Source: Chloroflexota bacterium (lineage in GTDB: Bacteria; Chloroflexota; Anaerolineae; J036; Brachytrichaceae). Taken from it: a stretch of DNA of 64,000 nucleotides. This document shows positions 31,297 to 42,856 of the stretch, one piece after another; the stretch's first letter is position 1; every line of letters starts with the position of its first letter. The notes under the pieces are model-generated. The model made no database searches. It was not told the DNA's origin and worked only from the letters and a program-made list of their open reading frames with translations. Made by a program: the position numbers and the translations under genes. Location of the stretch: positions 1 to 64,000 of the forward strand of contig JAUQQA010000010.1 in NCBI GenBank assembly GCA_030550095.1. Reading direction: 5' to 3'.

Positions 31297-33633
31297 ATGA
31301 TCAGCGCCACCGTGTCCAACGTGCCGCGCGCGCTCCTCGTTGTGCTCTGCCTCTACGTCATCGCTGGTTTTGCGTTTGCCTTCAATGCGCCTTTCCTCGA
31401 GGTCTCTGACGAGGTGCGGCACTATGCCCTCGTGGAACACTTGGCAAGCGGCAACGGCTTGCCCGTGCAAGACCCTGAACGCCACGCCGCCATCACGCGC
31501 GAGGAACGCGCCGCGCTGCGCCCGCTTACTTACTACGCACAAGAAGGTAGCCAGCCGCCGCTCTACTATGCGCTGATGGCGTTGCTGGTGCAGCCCTTCG
31601 ATCGCGGCGATTTTGCGGCGCGCGCGCTGCCCAACCCACACGCGCAGCTTGGGCGCGCCGACACCACCAGCAATTGGAATCAACTCGTGCACTTGCCCAG
31701 TGAGGCGTTCCCTTGGCGCGGTGTTGTGCTTGCCGTGCAGGTGCTGCGCGCGATTGGGATCGCATTTGGCGCGGTTGCGGTGTTGGGCGCGTATGCGCTC
31801 GCGCGCGCGGCGGGCTTGGGGCAATCTACGGCGCTGCTTGCAGCGTCGCTCGTGGCGTTCAACCCCATGTTCGTGCACATCATGGCGTCGGTGAACAACG
31901 ACACGCTGACCGCAGCGCTGAGCACGCTCACGCTGCTCGTCGCGGCACAAGCGTTGCGCGCGGAGACGTTCGATGTGCGCACAGCGCTCCTCTTGGGAGT
32001 ACTCGGCGGTGCAGCGGCGCTGAGCAAAGCTTCTGGGTTAGCGGTGGCGTTGGTGGCGCCGCTATTTGTGGCGCTGCGTGGATTCGCCCTCTCGAAGCGA
32101 GGCGCAGCGTTGCGATTTGCTCTGAGCGCGTGGGCGTCTGCGGCGCTTGTTGCAGGTTGGTGGTATGGGCGCAACGCTGTGCTTTACGGCGACTTCACTG
32201 GCACAGCCATGATGGCGCGCATCGCGGGCGCGCGCGAGCAACCGCCTTCGCTGCTGGCGCTCGCAGGTGAATGGGAGGGGTTTTACATGGCGTTTTGGGG
32301 ATTGTTCGGCGCGGTGAACATCCCCATGCACGCGCTGATCTACGACGTGCTCGAGGGAGTGCTTGTTGCTGCAGGCCTCGGGTTATTGCTTGCCGTGGGG
32401 CAACAGGTGCGCAGCAAACGCGGCGCGCGCGCGTGGTTGCAACCGGATGTGCTCGTGCTTGCGATGCTCAGCGCGGCGGTGTTCATCACGTTTGCGGCAT
32501 TGGTGCGCTGGACCTCGCTCACGCTTGCAAGCCAAGGTCGGCTGATGTTCCCCGTGATCGCCGCCATTGCAGTGCTGGTGGCACACGGTTTGAGCACGTT
32601 AGCAGGCACGCTGTGCGCGCGTTTGTGGCGTGGCATGGTGCCGGGCTGGGCACAACACGGCTGGTTGGCGATCGCTGCGCCGCTCGCGGTGCTCACGTTG
32701 CTGGCGCCGTTCGTGTACGTGCGCCCAGCATACGCTTTGCCTGCGATCCTGCCCGACGAATCAGCGATCCCCCAAGCGAACTTCACGCGCACGGAGCTTT
32801 TCTTTGAGGGCGGCGTGCGTTGGATCGGCTTTCAGGTGCACACACCACGCGCGCGCGTGCAGCCGGGCGACGTGCTCGATGTGACGCTCTACTGGCAAGC
32901 CACGCAGCCGATCACGCGAAACTTGAGCGCGTTCGTGCGGCTCTACGCACGCGATGAGGTCGAAGTGTTTGTGCTCGATACTTACCCCGGCGGTGGGATG
33001 TACCCCACGACCTTTTGGCAACCAGGCACAGTGATCGCGGACCGTTACCGCTTGCGCCTCGCGGCAACACCCACATTGACGCAGCGCCTGCCGACCACGC
33101 TGTGGCTCGACGTCGGCTTTTGGGATTTCACGCGCCAAGTCTTCATGGCGACATTCGACGGTCAAGGGCGCCCAACAGGACGGCAGCGCTACGAGGCGGC
33201 GAGTGCAGCGCTGCAGCCTGCGCCCGTATCACGCGCAGCGGTGGCGCGTTTCGCGCAAGCCGATGTGCTCGATGCACGCCTTTCCCACGCGCCAGGCGAA
33301 GTTTTGCTTGAGCTGGATTGGCGAGCGACGGCGGACTTCACTGAGGATTACACCACCTTCGTGCAGCTCTTCACTGCGAGCGGCGAAAAGCTGCCGCCGC
33401 AGGGCGATGCGCGTGCGTTGGCGGGTGGGTTTGCGCCGCGCTGGTGGCGCGCGGGCGATCTCATCCTCGGCGATCGCTACGTCTTGGCGCTGGACGCCCC
33501 TTTGCCACCGGGCGCGTATGAGGTGCGCTTCGGGCTGTATCGCGCCGACGGCGCGCGCATGCCCGTGACCGACGCGGGCGCGCTCGGCGGAGGCGCGGAT
33601 TACCTCGCGTTGCCCTTTGTCGTTTCCCCGTAA
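31297..33633 (+). CDS. Membrane glycosyltransferase-like protein (PMT/ArnT or DUF2142 type)
   Basis: 778 residues from the ATG at 31297. A TATGAT box overlaps that ATG (31296-31301), so the GTG at 31312 may be the true, leaderless start. Residues about 5-510 hold about 11 helices. The first loop has the acidic pair of the GT-C fold (FLEVSDEVRHYALVEHLASG) and then EGSQPPLYYALMA, typical of polyprenyl-phosphate-sugar glycosyltransferases. About 515-778 is an extracytoplasmic beta-rich region with two similar modules (RVQPGDVLDVTLYWQA; EVLLELDWRATADF), each followed by a FVQLFT-like strand. Donor and acceptor are unknown. Confidence 0.75.
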   Translation: MISATVSNVPRALLVVLCLYVIAGFAFAFNAPFLEVSDEVRHYALVEHLASGNGLPVQDPERHAAITREERAALRPLTYYAQEGSQPPLYYALMALLVQPFDRGDFAARALPNPHAQLGRADTTSNWNQLVHLPSEAFPWRGVVLAVQVLRAIGIAFGAVAVLGAYALARAAGLGQSTALLAASLVAFNPMFVHIMASVNNDTLTAALSTLTLLVAAQALRAETFDVRTALLLGVLGGAAALSKASGLAVALVAPLFVALRGFALSKRGAALRFALSAWASAALVAGWWYGRNAVLYGDFTGTAMMARIAGAREQPPSLLALAGEWEGFYMAFWGLFGAVNIPMHALIYDVLEGVLVAAGLGLLLAVGQQVRSKRGARAWLQPDVLVLAMLSAAVFITFAALVRWTSLTLASQGRLMFPVIAAIAVLVAHGLSTLAGTLCARLWRGMVPGWAQHGWLAIAAPLAVLTLLAPFVYVRPAYALPAILPDESAIPQANFTRTELFFEGGVRWIGFQVHTPRARVQPGDVLDVTLYWQATQPITRNLSAFVRLYARDEVEVFVLDTYPGGGMYPTTFWQPGTVIADRYRLRLAATPTLTQRLPTTLWLDVGFWDFTRQVFMATFDGQGRPTGRQRYEAASAALQPAPVSRAAVARFAQADVLDARLSHAPGEVLLELDWRATADFTEDYTTFVQLFTASGEKLPPQGDARALAGGFAPRWWRAGDLILGDRYVLALDAPLPPGAYEVRFGLYRADGARMPVTDAGALGGGADYLALPFVVSP

Positions 33634-33643
33634 AGGTGCGCCG

Positions 33644-34372
33644 ATGGAGAAGCTCTACAGCCGGCACGCCGTGCACGAGTGTCTGCGCGCAGGGCGCCGG
33701 CGCGTGCATCGCGTGCTGATCGCCGAGGGCGTCGAAGACGCGCCGATCTTGCGCGCGATCCGTCAACTTGCAGAGGTGCGCCGCGTGCCTGTGCTCCACG
33801 TGCCGCGCCAGCAGATCAACGCCGTATCACCCCAAGCGCAAGGTGTGGTTGCGGAGGTGAGCGAATACCCTTACGCGGACTTCGATGACGTGCTGCGCGC
33901 GCTCGACGCTGTTGAGCAACCGCTATTGTTGATTCTCGACGGGTTGCAAGACCCGCACAACGTGGGCAATCTGCTGCGCACTGCAGAGGCGGCAGGCGTG
34001 GCAGGCGTGGTTCTTGGGCAGCGGCGCAGCGTGGGCATTACACCAGCGGTGGTGAACGCCTCCTCAGGCGCAAGCGAGCATTTGCGCATCGCGCGCGTTG
34101 TGAACTTGGCGCGCGCCGTTGAGGCGCTCAAAGCGCGCGACGTGTGGGTGGCAGCCTTGCATGGTGCAGCTCCCCAAACGATTTACCAAGCCGACCTGCG
34201 CGGACGCCTCGCGCTCATCGTCGGCAGCGAGGGCGAGGGCGTACATCGTTTGTTGCGCGACCGCGCCGACTTCGTGTTGCGCATCCCTATGCGCGGGCAA
34301 ATCGGCTCGTTGAATGCAGCGACGGCGGGCGCAATTGCGCTCTACGAAGCCTTTAGGCAGCGTTCTCTATAA
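33644..34372 (+). CDS. rlmB: 23S rRNA 2'-O-ribose methyltransferase, SpoU/TrmH family (RlmB-like)
   Basis: 242 residues from the ATG at 33644. An N-terminal substrate-binding domain (about 1-75; YSRHAVHECLRAGRR) precedes the SPOUT knot. The three family motifs are seen: LDGLQDPHNVGNLLRTAEAAGV (motif 1), ALIVGSEGEGV (motif 2) and IPMRGQIGSLNAATAGAIALYE (motif 3). RlmB methylates G2251 of 23S rRNA in E. coli; a related SpoU member acting elsewhere is possible. Confidence 0.9.
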   Translation: MEKLYSRHAVHECLRAGRRRVHRVLIAEGVEDAPILRAIRQLAEVRRVPVLHVPRQQINAVSPQAQGVVAEVSEYPYADFDDVLRALDAVEQPLLLILDGLQDPHNVGNLLRTAEAAGVAGVVLGQRRSVGITPAVVNASSGASEHLRIARVVNLARAVEALKARDVWVAALHGAAPQTIYQADLRGRLALIVGSEGEGVHRLLRDRADFVLRIPMRGQIGSLNAATAGAIALYEAFRQRSL

Positions 34373-34408
34373 TTGCAAAAGCGTTAAACTTCTGAGTGGG
34401 AGAGGGGA

Positions 34409-37210
34409 ATGGCACCTCAAAGTGAATCGCTTACGAAGATTCGCTGCTCATCAGCGGCGTTGGTGTTTCTGCTTTCCCTTGCTAATGCTCACAACGCTGT
34501 TGCGCAGACGCCTTCGCATGCCCTGCCCGCTGAGTTTGAAATCACCAGCGACGTGATCGCCACAGACGTTGAGCCTTTGGGCTTCAACATCGGCACGCTC
34601 ACCGGCGGGACCAACTTGATGATCAACAACCTGATCTGGAACAGCGGCATGGAGCCAGCCTATGAACGTTACCTTGTGCGCGTGGAGACCACAGGCGAAG
34701 ACCCAGACCCCAACGCGCCAGCAACGCGTTGGTTCTCGTGGACCCGGCTGGGCGGCGTGCACATGTACGAGCAGAACTACACCGGCTTCGGCGACGGCGC
34801 GACGGTGCGTTTCTATCGTCTCGTGGATGCCGATGGTCAGCCTGTCACCTACACCAACTACCTGAGCGGTTGGATGCGCTCGCCGATCGGCGCCCAGCGC
34901 GTGATCTCGCTCGGTGTGGCGACTGTGCCGCGAGGCGGCTGGATCGCAGAGGGCAATCTGCCCACCCAAACGAATCGCGTGTACATCACGCCCGCCTTGC
35001 CGTTGCGCTTTGGCGATCATGCGGTGATCGCGCTGCGCAAGACGCAGCTTGTCACCAGCGAGATTCACCCGCGCATCCGTCATCTGTTCCAACCAAACGT
35101 TGGCATTTTGAACGCACAGACAAACGTCCTCAGCGCCACGCTCGAGGAGCACGACTACTCCACTTTGCCGCCCGAATTCATCGCCGCCGATCCTGGCGAG
35201 ACGGCGCTGCGCGTGGTGTTCTCGGACACGGGGCGCATTGGGCAATTTCTGCTGCGCGCGCACACAGATGAAGAGTGGTACAGCCAGCTTGTGCCGGGCG
35301 CGACCTATCGCGTGGACGTGTGGCTCAAGCAAGAAGGGCTTCCCGATGGGCGCGTGCGTTTTCGTGCTACGGGCGCCTACGCTGGCATCTCGCAGACCGA
35401 GTGGTGGACGGTGACCAACGCGTGGCAGCGTTACCTTTACACCTTCACCGCACCCGCCTTCCCAACTAACACGGCGTTGAGCGCGCTGACGTTAGAGGTA
35501 AGCGGTGCGGGCACGTTGTGGGTGGATAACTTTCTGGTGTATCGCTACGACGACGATCACCCTGCGCCGTTTGTGCCTCACCGTTACGCGCTGGATGAGC
35601 TCATGGCGGCGCTGCCGCCAAAGGGACGCAAACCAGCGTTGCGCTTCTACACGCACACCTACGCTGGGCATCAGCCCATCGAACGCCTCGTCTCCGATTA
35701 CCCCAGCGCAGACATAGACAACAACCGCTTCCACCTCAACGTGCGCTTCAACCCCAACATGAACCTCACGGTGTTGCAAGCGCTGCGGCTCGCGCTCGCA
35801 ACGGGCGATAGCCCAGAGACGCGTGTGGTGCCTTACTTCACGCTCAGCGAGGAATACACCGAGGAAGATTGGCTCAAACTGATGGAGTATCTCGGCGTGC
35901 CCTACGATCCCAGCACAGACACGCCCGCGAGCAAGCCGCTTGCCCACCTGCGTTACACCCAGCGCGGGCATGGGCGACCGTGGACTGAAGATTTCCGCGA
36001 GATCATCCTCGAGTTCGGCAACGAGACGTGGCACGCGGGGGTGGGAGGATACGGCTGGCACGGCTTTGGCGAGATGGGCGTGGTGAATCGGGGTGGGCAA
36101 GAGTACGGTTTGTTTGCGCAATACTACCTTGGCGAGCACGTGATGGGGCACCCGTGGTGGCAGCAACACAACCTTGGTGCCAAGATTAAGTTTGCGCTCA
36201 ACGCTAACTACAGCGCCCGCTTCGCCGGCAAAACCGACCTCGAGCGCACGTCCTACGGCGAGCTTGCCGCAGTGTGGGCGCCAACAGTGACCACTTACCT
36301 TGGACACGCAAACTACGTGGGGCCGAAGTGGGAGACCGGCGAGACGCCTTTCCAAACGTTCGACGTCACAGGTTTGCAGAAGACGGCGGCAGGCGCGGTG
36401 CTTGGCAATTTTGCGTTGCTGGACGACATCAGCCGTGTGCGCAACCAACTCATTGTGAGCGGATTGGCGAATTACCGCGCCATCGCCTATGAGGGCGGAC
36501 CGAGCGGCTACTACGTCCCAGGCACGGGCACGGTGACGCAAACGCAAATCTCGCAGCTCTACGGCAAATCGCTCGCCATGGCGGTTGCCGCGATGGACGC
36601 ATGGCTGTACTCCAGCCAAACGGGCTACGCGACACAGCAGTATTTCTCCTTCGCGGGCGGCAAGAACTGGACTTCGCACACAATGCCGTTGCAGGGCGGT
36701 TTCCGTCGTCATGCGGCGTGGCTGGCGCTGATGATGCGCAATCGTTATGCCCTCGGCGACACCATGCTGCGCGTGAACGCGCTCAGCGTGCCGACGCACA
36801 CAATCGGCGATGCAGTCGTGCCACTCGTGGCAGCGTATGCCATTCGCGGCGAAGGCACGCTGGCGGTGTTTGTGCTCTCGCGCAAGGTGCCGGATCAGCA
36901 TCACGACGCTGATTTCGGCGACGGCTACACGCGCGTCACGCTGCGCTTGCCGTTCCGCGCTTGCGCGCGCATCACGCGCTATGCGTTGACCGCTCCTGAT
37001 GGGAGCTTTGCTCACCCCGGGGCGAATAACCTCAGCGAGGAGCGCGTGCGCATCACTGCTGTTTCCGTGCCGCCCGACGAGTGCAATGACGGCGTGTTGA
37101 CGATCGCGCCCGAGACGGGCGGCGCGCCAGAGGGGATGCCGCCGGGCACTGTATTCCTCTACGTGTTTGAGGAGCCGCACCGCGTCTTCCTGCCCGCAGT
37201 GCGCCGATAA
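34409..37210 (+). CDS. Secreted glycoside hydrolase-like protein with CBM-like module (clan GH-A type)
   Basis: 933 residues with an N-terminal signal peptide ending near AHNAVA-Q (about 33). A carbohydrate-binding-like jelly roll lies at about 240-400 (VPGATYRVDVWLKQEG ... AGTLWVDNFLVYRYD). The central region looks like a TIM barrel of clan GH-A: LEFGNETW with Glu539 after Asn fits the acid/base, and AYEGGPSGY with Glu695 fits the nucleophile. A C-terminal beta domain follows. Arabinofuranosidase- or xylosidase-like specificity (GH39/GH51 style) is a guess. It seems monocistronic, with a TATAAT at about 34368. Confidence 0.7.
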   Translation: MAPQSESLTKIRCSSAALVFLLSLANAHNAVAQTPSHALPAEFEITSDVIATDVEPLGFNIGTLTGGTNLMINNLIWNSGMEPAYERYLVRVETTGEDPDPNAPATRWFSWTRLGGVHMYEQNYTGFGDGATVRFYRLVDADGQPVTYTNYLSGWMRSPIGAQRVISLGVATVPRGGWIAEGNLPTQTNRVYITPALPLRFGDHAVIALRKTQLVTSEIHPRIRHLFQPNVGILNAQTNVLSATLEEHDYSTLPPEFIAADPGETALRVVFSDTGRIGQFLLRAHTDEEWYSQLVPGATYRVDVWLKQEGLPDGRVRFRATGAYAGISQTEWWTVTNAWQRYLYTFTAPAFPTNTALSALTLEVSGAGTLWVDNFLVYRYDDDHPAPFVPHRYALDELMAALPPKGRKPALRFYTHTYAGHQPIERLVSDYPSADIDNNRFHLNVRFNPNMNLTVLQALRLALATGDSPETRVVPYFTLSEEYTEEDWLKLMEYLGVPYDPSTDTPASKPLAHLRYTQRGHGRPWTEDFREIILEFGNETWHAGVGGYGWHGFGEMGVVNRGGQEYGLFAQYYLGEHVMGHPWWQQHNLGAKIKFALNANYSARFAGKTDLERTSYGELAAVWAPTVTTYLGHANYVGPKWETGETPFQTFDVTGLQKTAAGAVLGNFALLDDISRVRNQLIVSGLANYRAIAYEGGPSGYYVPGTGTVTQTQISQLYGKSLAMAVAAMDAWLYSSQTGYATQQYFSFAGGKNWTSHTMPLQGGFRRHAAWLALMMRNRYALGDTMLRVNALSVPTHTIGDAVVPLVAAYAIRGEGTLAVFVLSRKVPDQHHDADFGDGYTRVTLRLPFRACARITRYALTAPDGSFAHPGANNLSEERVRITAVSVPPDECNDGVLTIAPETGGAPEGMPPGTVFLYVFEEPHRVFLPAVRR

Positions 37211-37236
37211 ACCCACCTGCGCTCATGTGAGGCGAG

Positions 37237-37242
37237 TAGAAT
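37237..37242 (+). promoter_or_regulatory. Probable -10 box of hppA
   Basis: TAGAAT stands 54 bases upstream of the hppA ATG; an AGGAG Shine-Dalgarno follows at about 37278. No good -35 is seen. Confidence 0.4.
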
Positions 37243-37295
37243 CCGCAGCCGCGCTTTGAGAAGAATCCAACCTCAGTAGGAGACGTGAAGGCACG

Positions 37296-39362
<2,067 letters not shown>

Positions 39363-39474
39363 CGCGAGCCATCTCACCTGATGAAGGCAGTGCGTATCTC
39401 GGCGCGGGCGAGCTCATCGCCTGCGCCGAAATTGCGTTTCAAAAGAGTTGCCTCGGGAGATACTGACGTGGTGC

Positions 39475-39480
39475 TAGCAT
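39475..39480 (+). promoter_or_regulatory. Probable -10 box of the alpha/beta hydrolase (leaderless)
   Basis: TAGCAT lies eight bases before the ATG at 39489; the gap (AGCGCGCA) holds no Shine-Dalgarno. Confidence 0.4.
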
Positions 39481-39488
39481 AGCGCGCA

Positions 39489-40457
39489 ATGCGTCGCATA
39501 CCGCCGCCCTGGGTTTTGATCCTGCTTGTGATTCTCTCCCTCTGCTTCTGGGTGGGTTTCTTCGCGCCGCTTCCCGATGATGGCGGGCAACAGCCCGAGC
39601 GCCTTGCTCTACCAAACAGCGCATGGCTCGATGTGAGCGGAGTGCGCTTGCATTACCGCGTTGATGGCCCAAGCGATGGCACGCCTGTGTTGCTTGTGCA
39701 TGGTTTGTTCGGCTCAACGGAGACGTGGCGCTACAACGTGGATGCGCTCGTAGCAGCAGGTTACCGCGTGATCCGCTACGACCGCCTTGGCTTCGGCTTG
39801 AGCGATAAGCCAGCAGATGCTGACTACAGCTTGGCAGCGCAGATACAAATGGCGCTTGCGTTGCTTGATGCGCTGGGCGTGCAACGCGCGTTGGTGGTGG
39901 GGCACAGCGCTGGCGGCAACTTGGCAGCTCATCTCGCGTTGCAGCACCCCGAGCGCGTGCAAGGGCTGGTGCTTGTGGACGCGCTGCTTGCCCAAGGAGG
40001 ACCGCCTGCATTTGTGGGCTGGGTCGTGTCGCTTCCGCTTGTGTGGCGCGCTGCAACGCTCGGGCTGCGCCTTTACTTCACGCCTGATCGCCTTGCCGAG
40101 ACGCTGCGAGGGTTTTACGCCAGCCCAGCCACACTCACTGACGCAGACCTTGCCCAGTACTGGCGCGCGTTCCAAACTGAAGGCTGGAGCGACGGCTTGC
40201 TTGCTACCACCCGCGATGGATCAGTGCGCCCACTGCGTGCAGAGTCGCTTGCTGCTCTCACAACGCCCACGATTGTGATTTGGGGCGAGCTTGATCGCAC
40301 CACGCCGCTCGATGCAGCGCAGCCCGCGCTCGACCAACTGCCGAATCTACGAGCACGCTACGTGATCCCAGAAGTTGGCCATCAGCCGTTTGAGGAAGCG
40401 CCCGATGCGTTCAACGCTGCCCTGCTTGAGGCGCTTGCACAGCTCCGCTCGCCTTGA
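39489..40457 (+). CDS. Alpha/beta-fold hydrolase with N-terminal membrane anchor
   Basis: 322 residues. A signal anchor (about 7-27) places the enzyme outside the membrane. The fold markers are HGLFGSTETW (oxyanion region), the nucleophile elbow VGHSAGGNLA with Ser, the acid in WGELDRTTPL and the catalytic His in PEVGHQPFEEAP. A cap region lies at about 170-235. Similar proteins act as esterases, lipases or dehalogenase-like hydrolases; the substrate is not evident. It ends only about 80 bases before the P450, on the same strand. Confidence 0.88.
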   Translation: MRRIPPPWVLILLVILSLCFWVGFFAPLPDDGGQQPERLALPNSAWLDVSGVRLHYRVDGPSDGTPVLLVHGLFGSTETWRYNVDALVAAGYRVIRYDRLGFGLSDKPADADYSLAAQIQMALALLDALGVQRALVVGHSAGGNLAAHLALQHPERVQGLVLVDALLAQGGPPAFVGWVVSLPLVWRAATLGLRLYFTPDRLAETLRGFYASPATLTDADLAQYWRAFQTEGWSDGLLATTRDGSVRPLRAESLAALTTPTIVIWGELDRTTPLDAAQPALDQLPNLRARYVIPEVGHQPFEEAPDAFNAALLEALAQLRSP

Positions 40458-40540
40458 GGTTATTGATGCAGCGCGCTTTACCAAAGCGTTGCTCCCAGGG
40501 TGCGCAGCCAAAACGAGGAAGGTGTGCCAGAATTGGACAC

Positions 40541-41794
40541 ATGACCCTGCTCGCACAAGACCTACACCTGCATGTCGAAGGAAACACCATTCGCCTCAAC
40601 CCGCGCGATCCGCACTTCTACAACAACCCCTATCCCTACTACGCCGTGATGCGCGCGTTGCCGCAGCCGTTCTACTGGGCGGACTTTGACTTGTGGTGTT
40701 TCGCGCGCTGGGAAGATGTGAACGCGTTGCTGCGCGACCGCCGCTTCGGTCGGCAAATCTTGCACCTGCGCACACGCGAGGAGCTTGGCCTGCCGCCCAT
40801 CCCCGAAGAGCTGGCGTTCTTCTACGAAGTGGACAACGCCACGATGATCCAGATGGAGCCGCCCGATCACACGCGGCTGCGCAGCTTGGTGCAAAAAGCT
40901 TTCATGGCGCGCCAGATCGAAGGCTTGCGCCCGCGCATTCAGGCGCTGTGCGATCAGCTCATTGACCAAATGCTCGAACAGGGCGAGGTGGATCTCCTCA
41001 CTGCCTACGCCACACCGATCCCCGTGATCACCATCGCGCACATGCTCGGCGTGCCGACGGAGATGAGCGAGCACTTGCTGAACTGGTCGCACGCGATGGT
41101 GGCAATGTATGAGCTAGGTCGCACCCGCGAGCAGGAGCTGCGCGCTGTGCAAGCGACGCGCGAGTTCTACGCCTACGTGCAGCAACTCGTTGCGGAGCGG
41201 CGTCGCCATCCCACCGATGATCTCATCACGCGCTTGATCGAGGCGGAAGAGCAAGGACAAAAGCTCACTGAACATGAGCTGATCTCAAGCACCATGCAAT
41301 TGCTCAACGCAGGGCATGAGGCGACGGTCAACGTGATCGGCAACGGCGTGTATGCGCTGCTCACGCACCCTGACCAATGGGCAAAACTCGTTGCCGATCC
41401 CACGTTGAGCCGCACCGCTGTAGAAGAGTTGCTCCGCTTCGACACGCCGCTGCATCTGTTCACGCGCTGGGTGCTTGAGGCTTTGGAGTATCGGGGGCAT
41501 CACTTCGCATTTGGCGAGGTGGTTGCGCTCTTGCTCGGCTCCGCCAATCGTGATCCTGAGCGCTTTCCTCATGCCGATACGTTAGACATCACGCGCGCTG
41601 ATAACCCTCATGTTGCATTTGGCGGCGGCATCCACTTCTGCATCGGCGCGCCGCTTGCGCGCTTGGAGTTGGACATCGCGCTGAGCACCCTCGCGCGCCG
41701 CGCGCCCAAACTGGAGCTATTGGAGCAGCCCGAATATCGCAACGCTTACCACTTCCATGGTTTGAAGTCGCTGCGCGTGCGCGTGGCTGCTTGA
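40541..41794 (+). CDS. Cytochrome P450
   Basis: 417 residues from the ATG at 40541, typical of soluble bacterial class I P450s; an upstream in-frame ATG (40454) lies in unrelated sequence. Seen: I-helix LLNAGHEATVNVIG with the acid-alcohol-type Glu-Ala-Thr, the K-helix ELLR pair with Arg, and heme loop FGGGIHFCIGAPLARLE with the axial Cys. It would need ferredoxin partners; none is adjacent. CYP107/CYP105-like in general build; substrate unknown. Confidence 0.95.
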   Translation: MTLLAQDLHLHVEGNTIRLNPRDPHFYNNPYPYYAVMRALPQPFYWADFDLWCFARWEDVNALLRDRRFGRQILHLRTREELGLPPIPEELAFFYEVDNATMIQMEPPDHTRLRSLVQKAFMARQIEGLRPRIQALCDQLIDQMLEQGEVDLLTAYATPIPVITIAHMLGVPTEMSEHLLNWSHAMVAMYELGRTREQELRAVQATREFYAYVQQLVAERRRHPTDDLITRLIEAEEQGQKLTEHELISSTMQLLNAGHEATVNVIGNGVYALLTHPDQWAKLVADPTLSRTAVEELLRFDTPLHLFTRWVLEALEYRGHHFAFGEVVALLLGSANRDPERFPHADTLDITRADNPHVAFGGGIHFCIGAPLARLELDIALSTLARRAPKLELLEQPEYRNAYHFHGLKSLRVRVAA

Positions 41795-41885
41795 GCTAAT
41801 GAGGCTTTGCTGAAAGTGCGCAGAAGGCGCGTTTAGCCGCTTAAAATTAAGCAAAGCTACGCAATCCTAAAAAGGAGGATGCACC

Positions 41886-42479
41886 ATGGAGCAAGCACAG
41901 CCGATCAAGCGCCCGCTTTGGAGCACGCGCGAGCTGCTGATCGCAATGGTCATTGCGGTGGTGTTCGGCATCGTGGTGGTTTCCTCGACGTACCTGTATG
42001 CCGCGGTGCTTGGTCTGGGAATTTTCGCGCGTTCGGCTGCAACAGGGCTGTTCTTCTTGCCGGCAGCGTTTGCTGCGTATGTATTGCGCAAGCCGGGCGC
42101 CGTGTTGCTTGTGTGCATGGTGAGCGGGCTAGTGGCGATCCCATTCACGCCGTATGGATTGCTGGTGGTGGGCATTGGCGTGCTCACCGGCATCATCGGC
42201 GAGATCGCCACGCTGATCGTGACGCGCTATCGCTCCTTCGGCTTGCTGCGCCTGCTCGCTACAGGCGCGCTGGCAGGGCTGATCGAGTTTGGCTCGGTGC
42301 TTGCTAGCAGCCTGCGCACAACGCCGCTCACCGTGCCAACTGTGCTTCTGGCAACCTCGCTTTCGGTGGGAGCGTTTGTGCTCGCCTCGCTAGTGGCTTA
42401 TGCGCTGGCGAACGCCGTGCAACGCACGGGCGTGCTCGCAAACACCGCCTTGGGGCGTGAGATGATGGAGGCACAATGA
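41886..42479 (+). CDS. ECF transporter S component, YkoE-like (thiamin/HMP type)
   Basis: 197 residues with about five or six helices and an ideal Shine-Dalgarno (AAGGAGGATG). The N-terminal LWSTRELLIAMVIAVVFGIV and AAYVLRKPGAVLLVCMVSG correspond to YkoE, the substrate-binding subunit of the YkoEDC importer of thiamin or its pyrimidine precursor HMP. The fused ATPases and T component follow. No TPP riboswitch is seen in the 90-base leader; only a weak inverted repeat (GCTTTGCT/AGCAAAGC, 41804-41857) is present. It overlaps the next gene by four bases. Confidence 0.85.
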   Translation: MEQAQPIKRPLWSTRELLIAMVIAVVFGIVVVSSTYLYAAVLGLGIFARSAATGLFFLPAAFAAYVLRKPGAVLLVCMVSGLVAIPFTPYGLLVVGIGVLTGIIGEIATLIVTRYRSFGLLRLLATGALAGLIEFGSVLASSLRTTPLTVPTVLLATSLSVGAFVLASLVAYALANAVQRTGVLANTALGREMMEAQ

Positions 42480-42850
42480 CACAAGCGACCCAAGAGACCA
42501 CAACGCCTATCACCACAACTGCCTCGGTGGAATGCCCCGTGTTGCCACCAGAAGCGCAAGTGCGCGCTGGCGACCGCTTGTTTGGCGGCTCGCTCGCCTT
42601 TGTCGCATTGCGATGCACGTTGCGCTACGTGGCGTTGCCGTTCCTGCTGCCGCTGATCGGCTTGGCGAGCGTACTCTCTTCGGCTATCGCGCTCGTCGTT
42701 GATGCAGTGGCATTGACCACCATTGTGCTCAACGTGCGGCGCTTGTGGAACACGAGCTGGCGCTGGCGCTACTTTGGGCTTGCTGTCGTGATGACGATCA
42801 TCATCGGCATTCTCGCCTGGAAAGACCTGCAGATCATCCTCGGGCGCTGA
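42476..42850 (+). CDS. Small membrane protein inserted in the ECF operon, unknown function
   Basis: 124 residues. A Thr-rich cytoplasmic-looking N-terminus (1-30) precedes two or three helices (about 50-82 and 98-120) with RCTLRYVALPFLLPLIGL. It is translationally coupled to the S component (ATGA) and followed by the ATPase gene after six bases, so it is very likely part of the importer or its regulation. No family is recognised; classical YkoEDC operons have only three proteins. Confidence 0.7.
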   Translation: MTQATQETTTPITTTASVECPVLPPEAQVRAGDRLFGGSLAFVALRCTLRYVALPFLLPLIGLASVLSSAIALVVDAVALTTIVLNVRRLWNTSWRWRYFGLAVVMTIIIGILAWKDLQIILGR

Positions 42851-42856
42851 GCAAAC

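Noticed and set aside
35492-37216. A 574-codon minus-strand open frame
   Set aside because: Antisense to the secreted glycosidase; His/Val/Arg-rich shadow composition without domains.
41795-41885. Possible TPP riboswitch before the ykoE-like gene
   Set aside because: Neither the CUGAGA nor the ACCUGA core is present; only a weak inverted repeat is seen.
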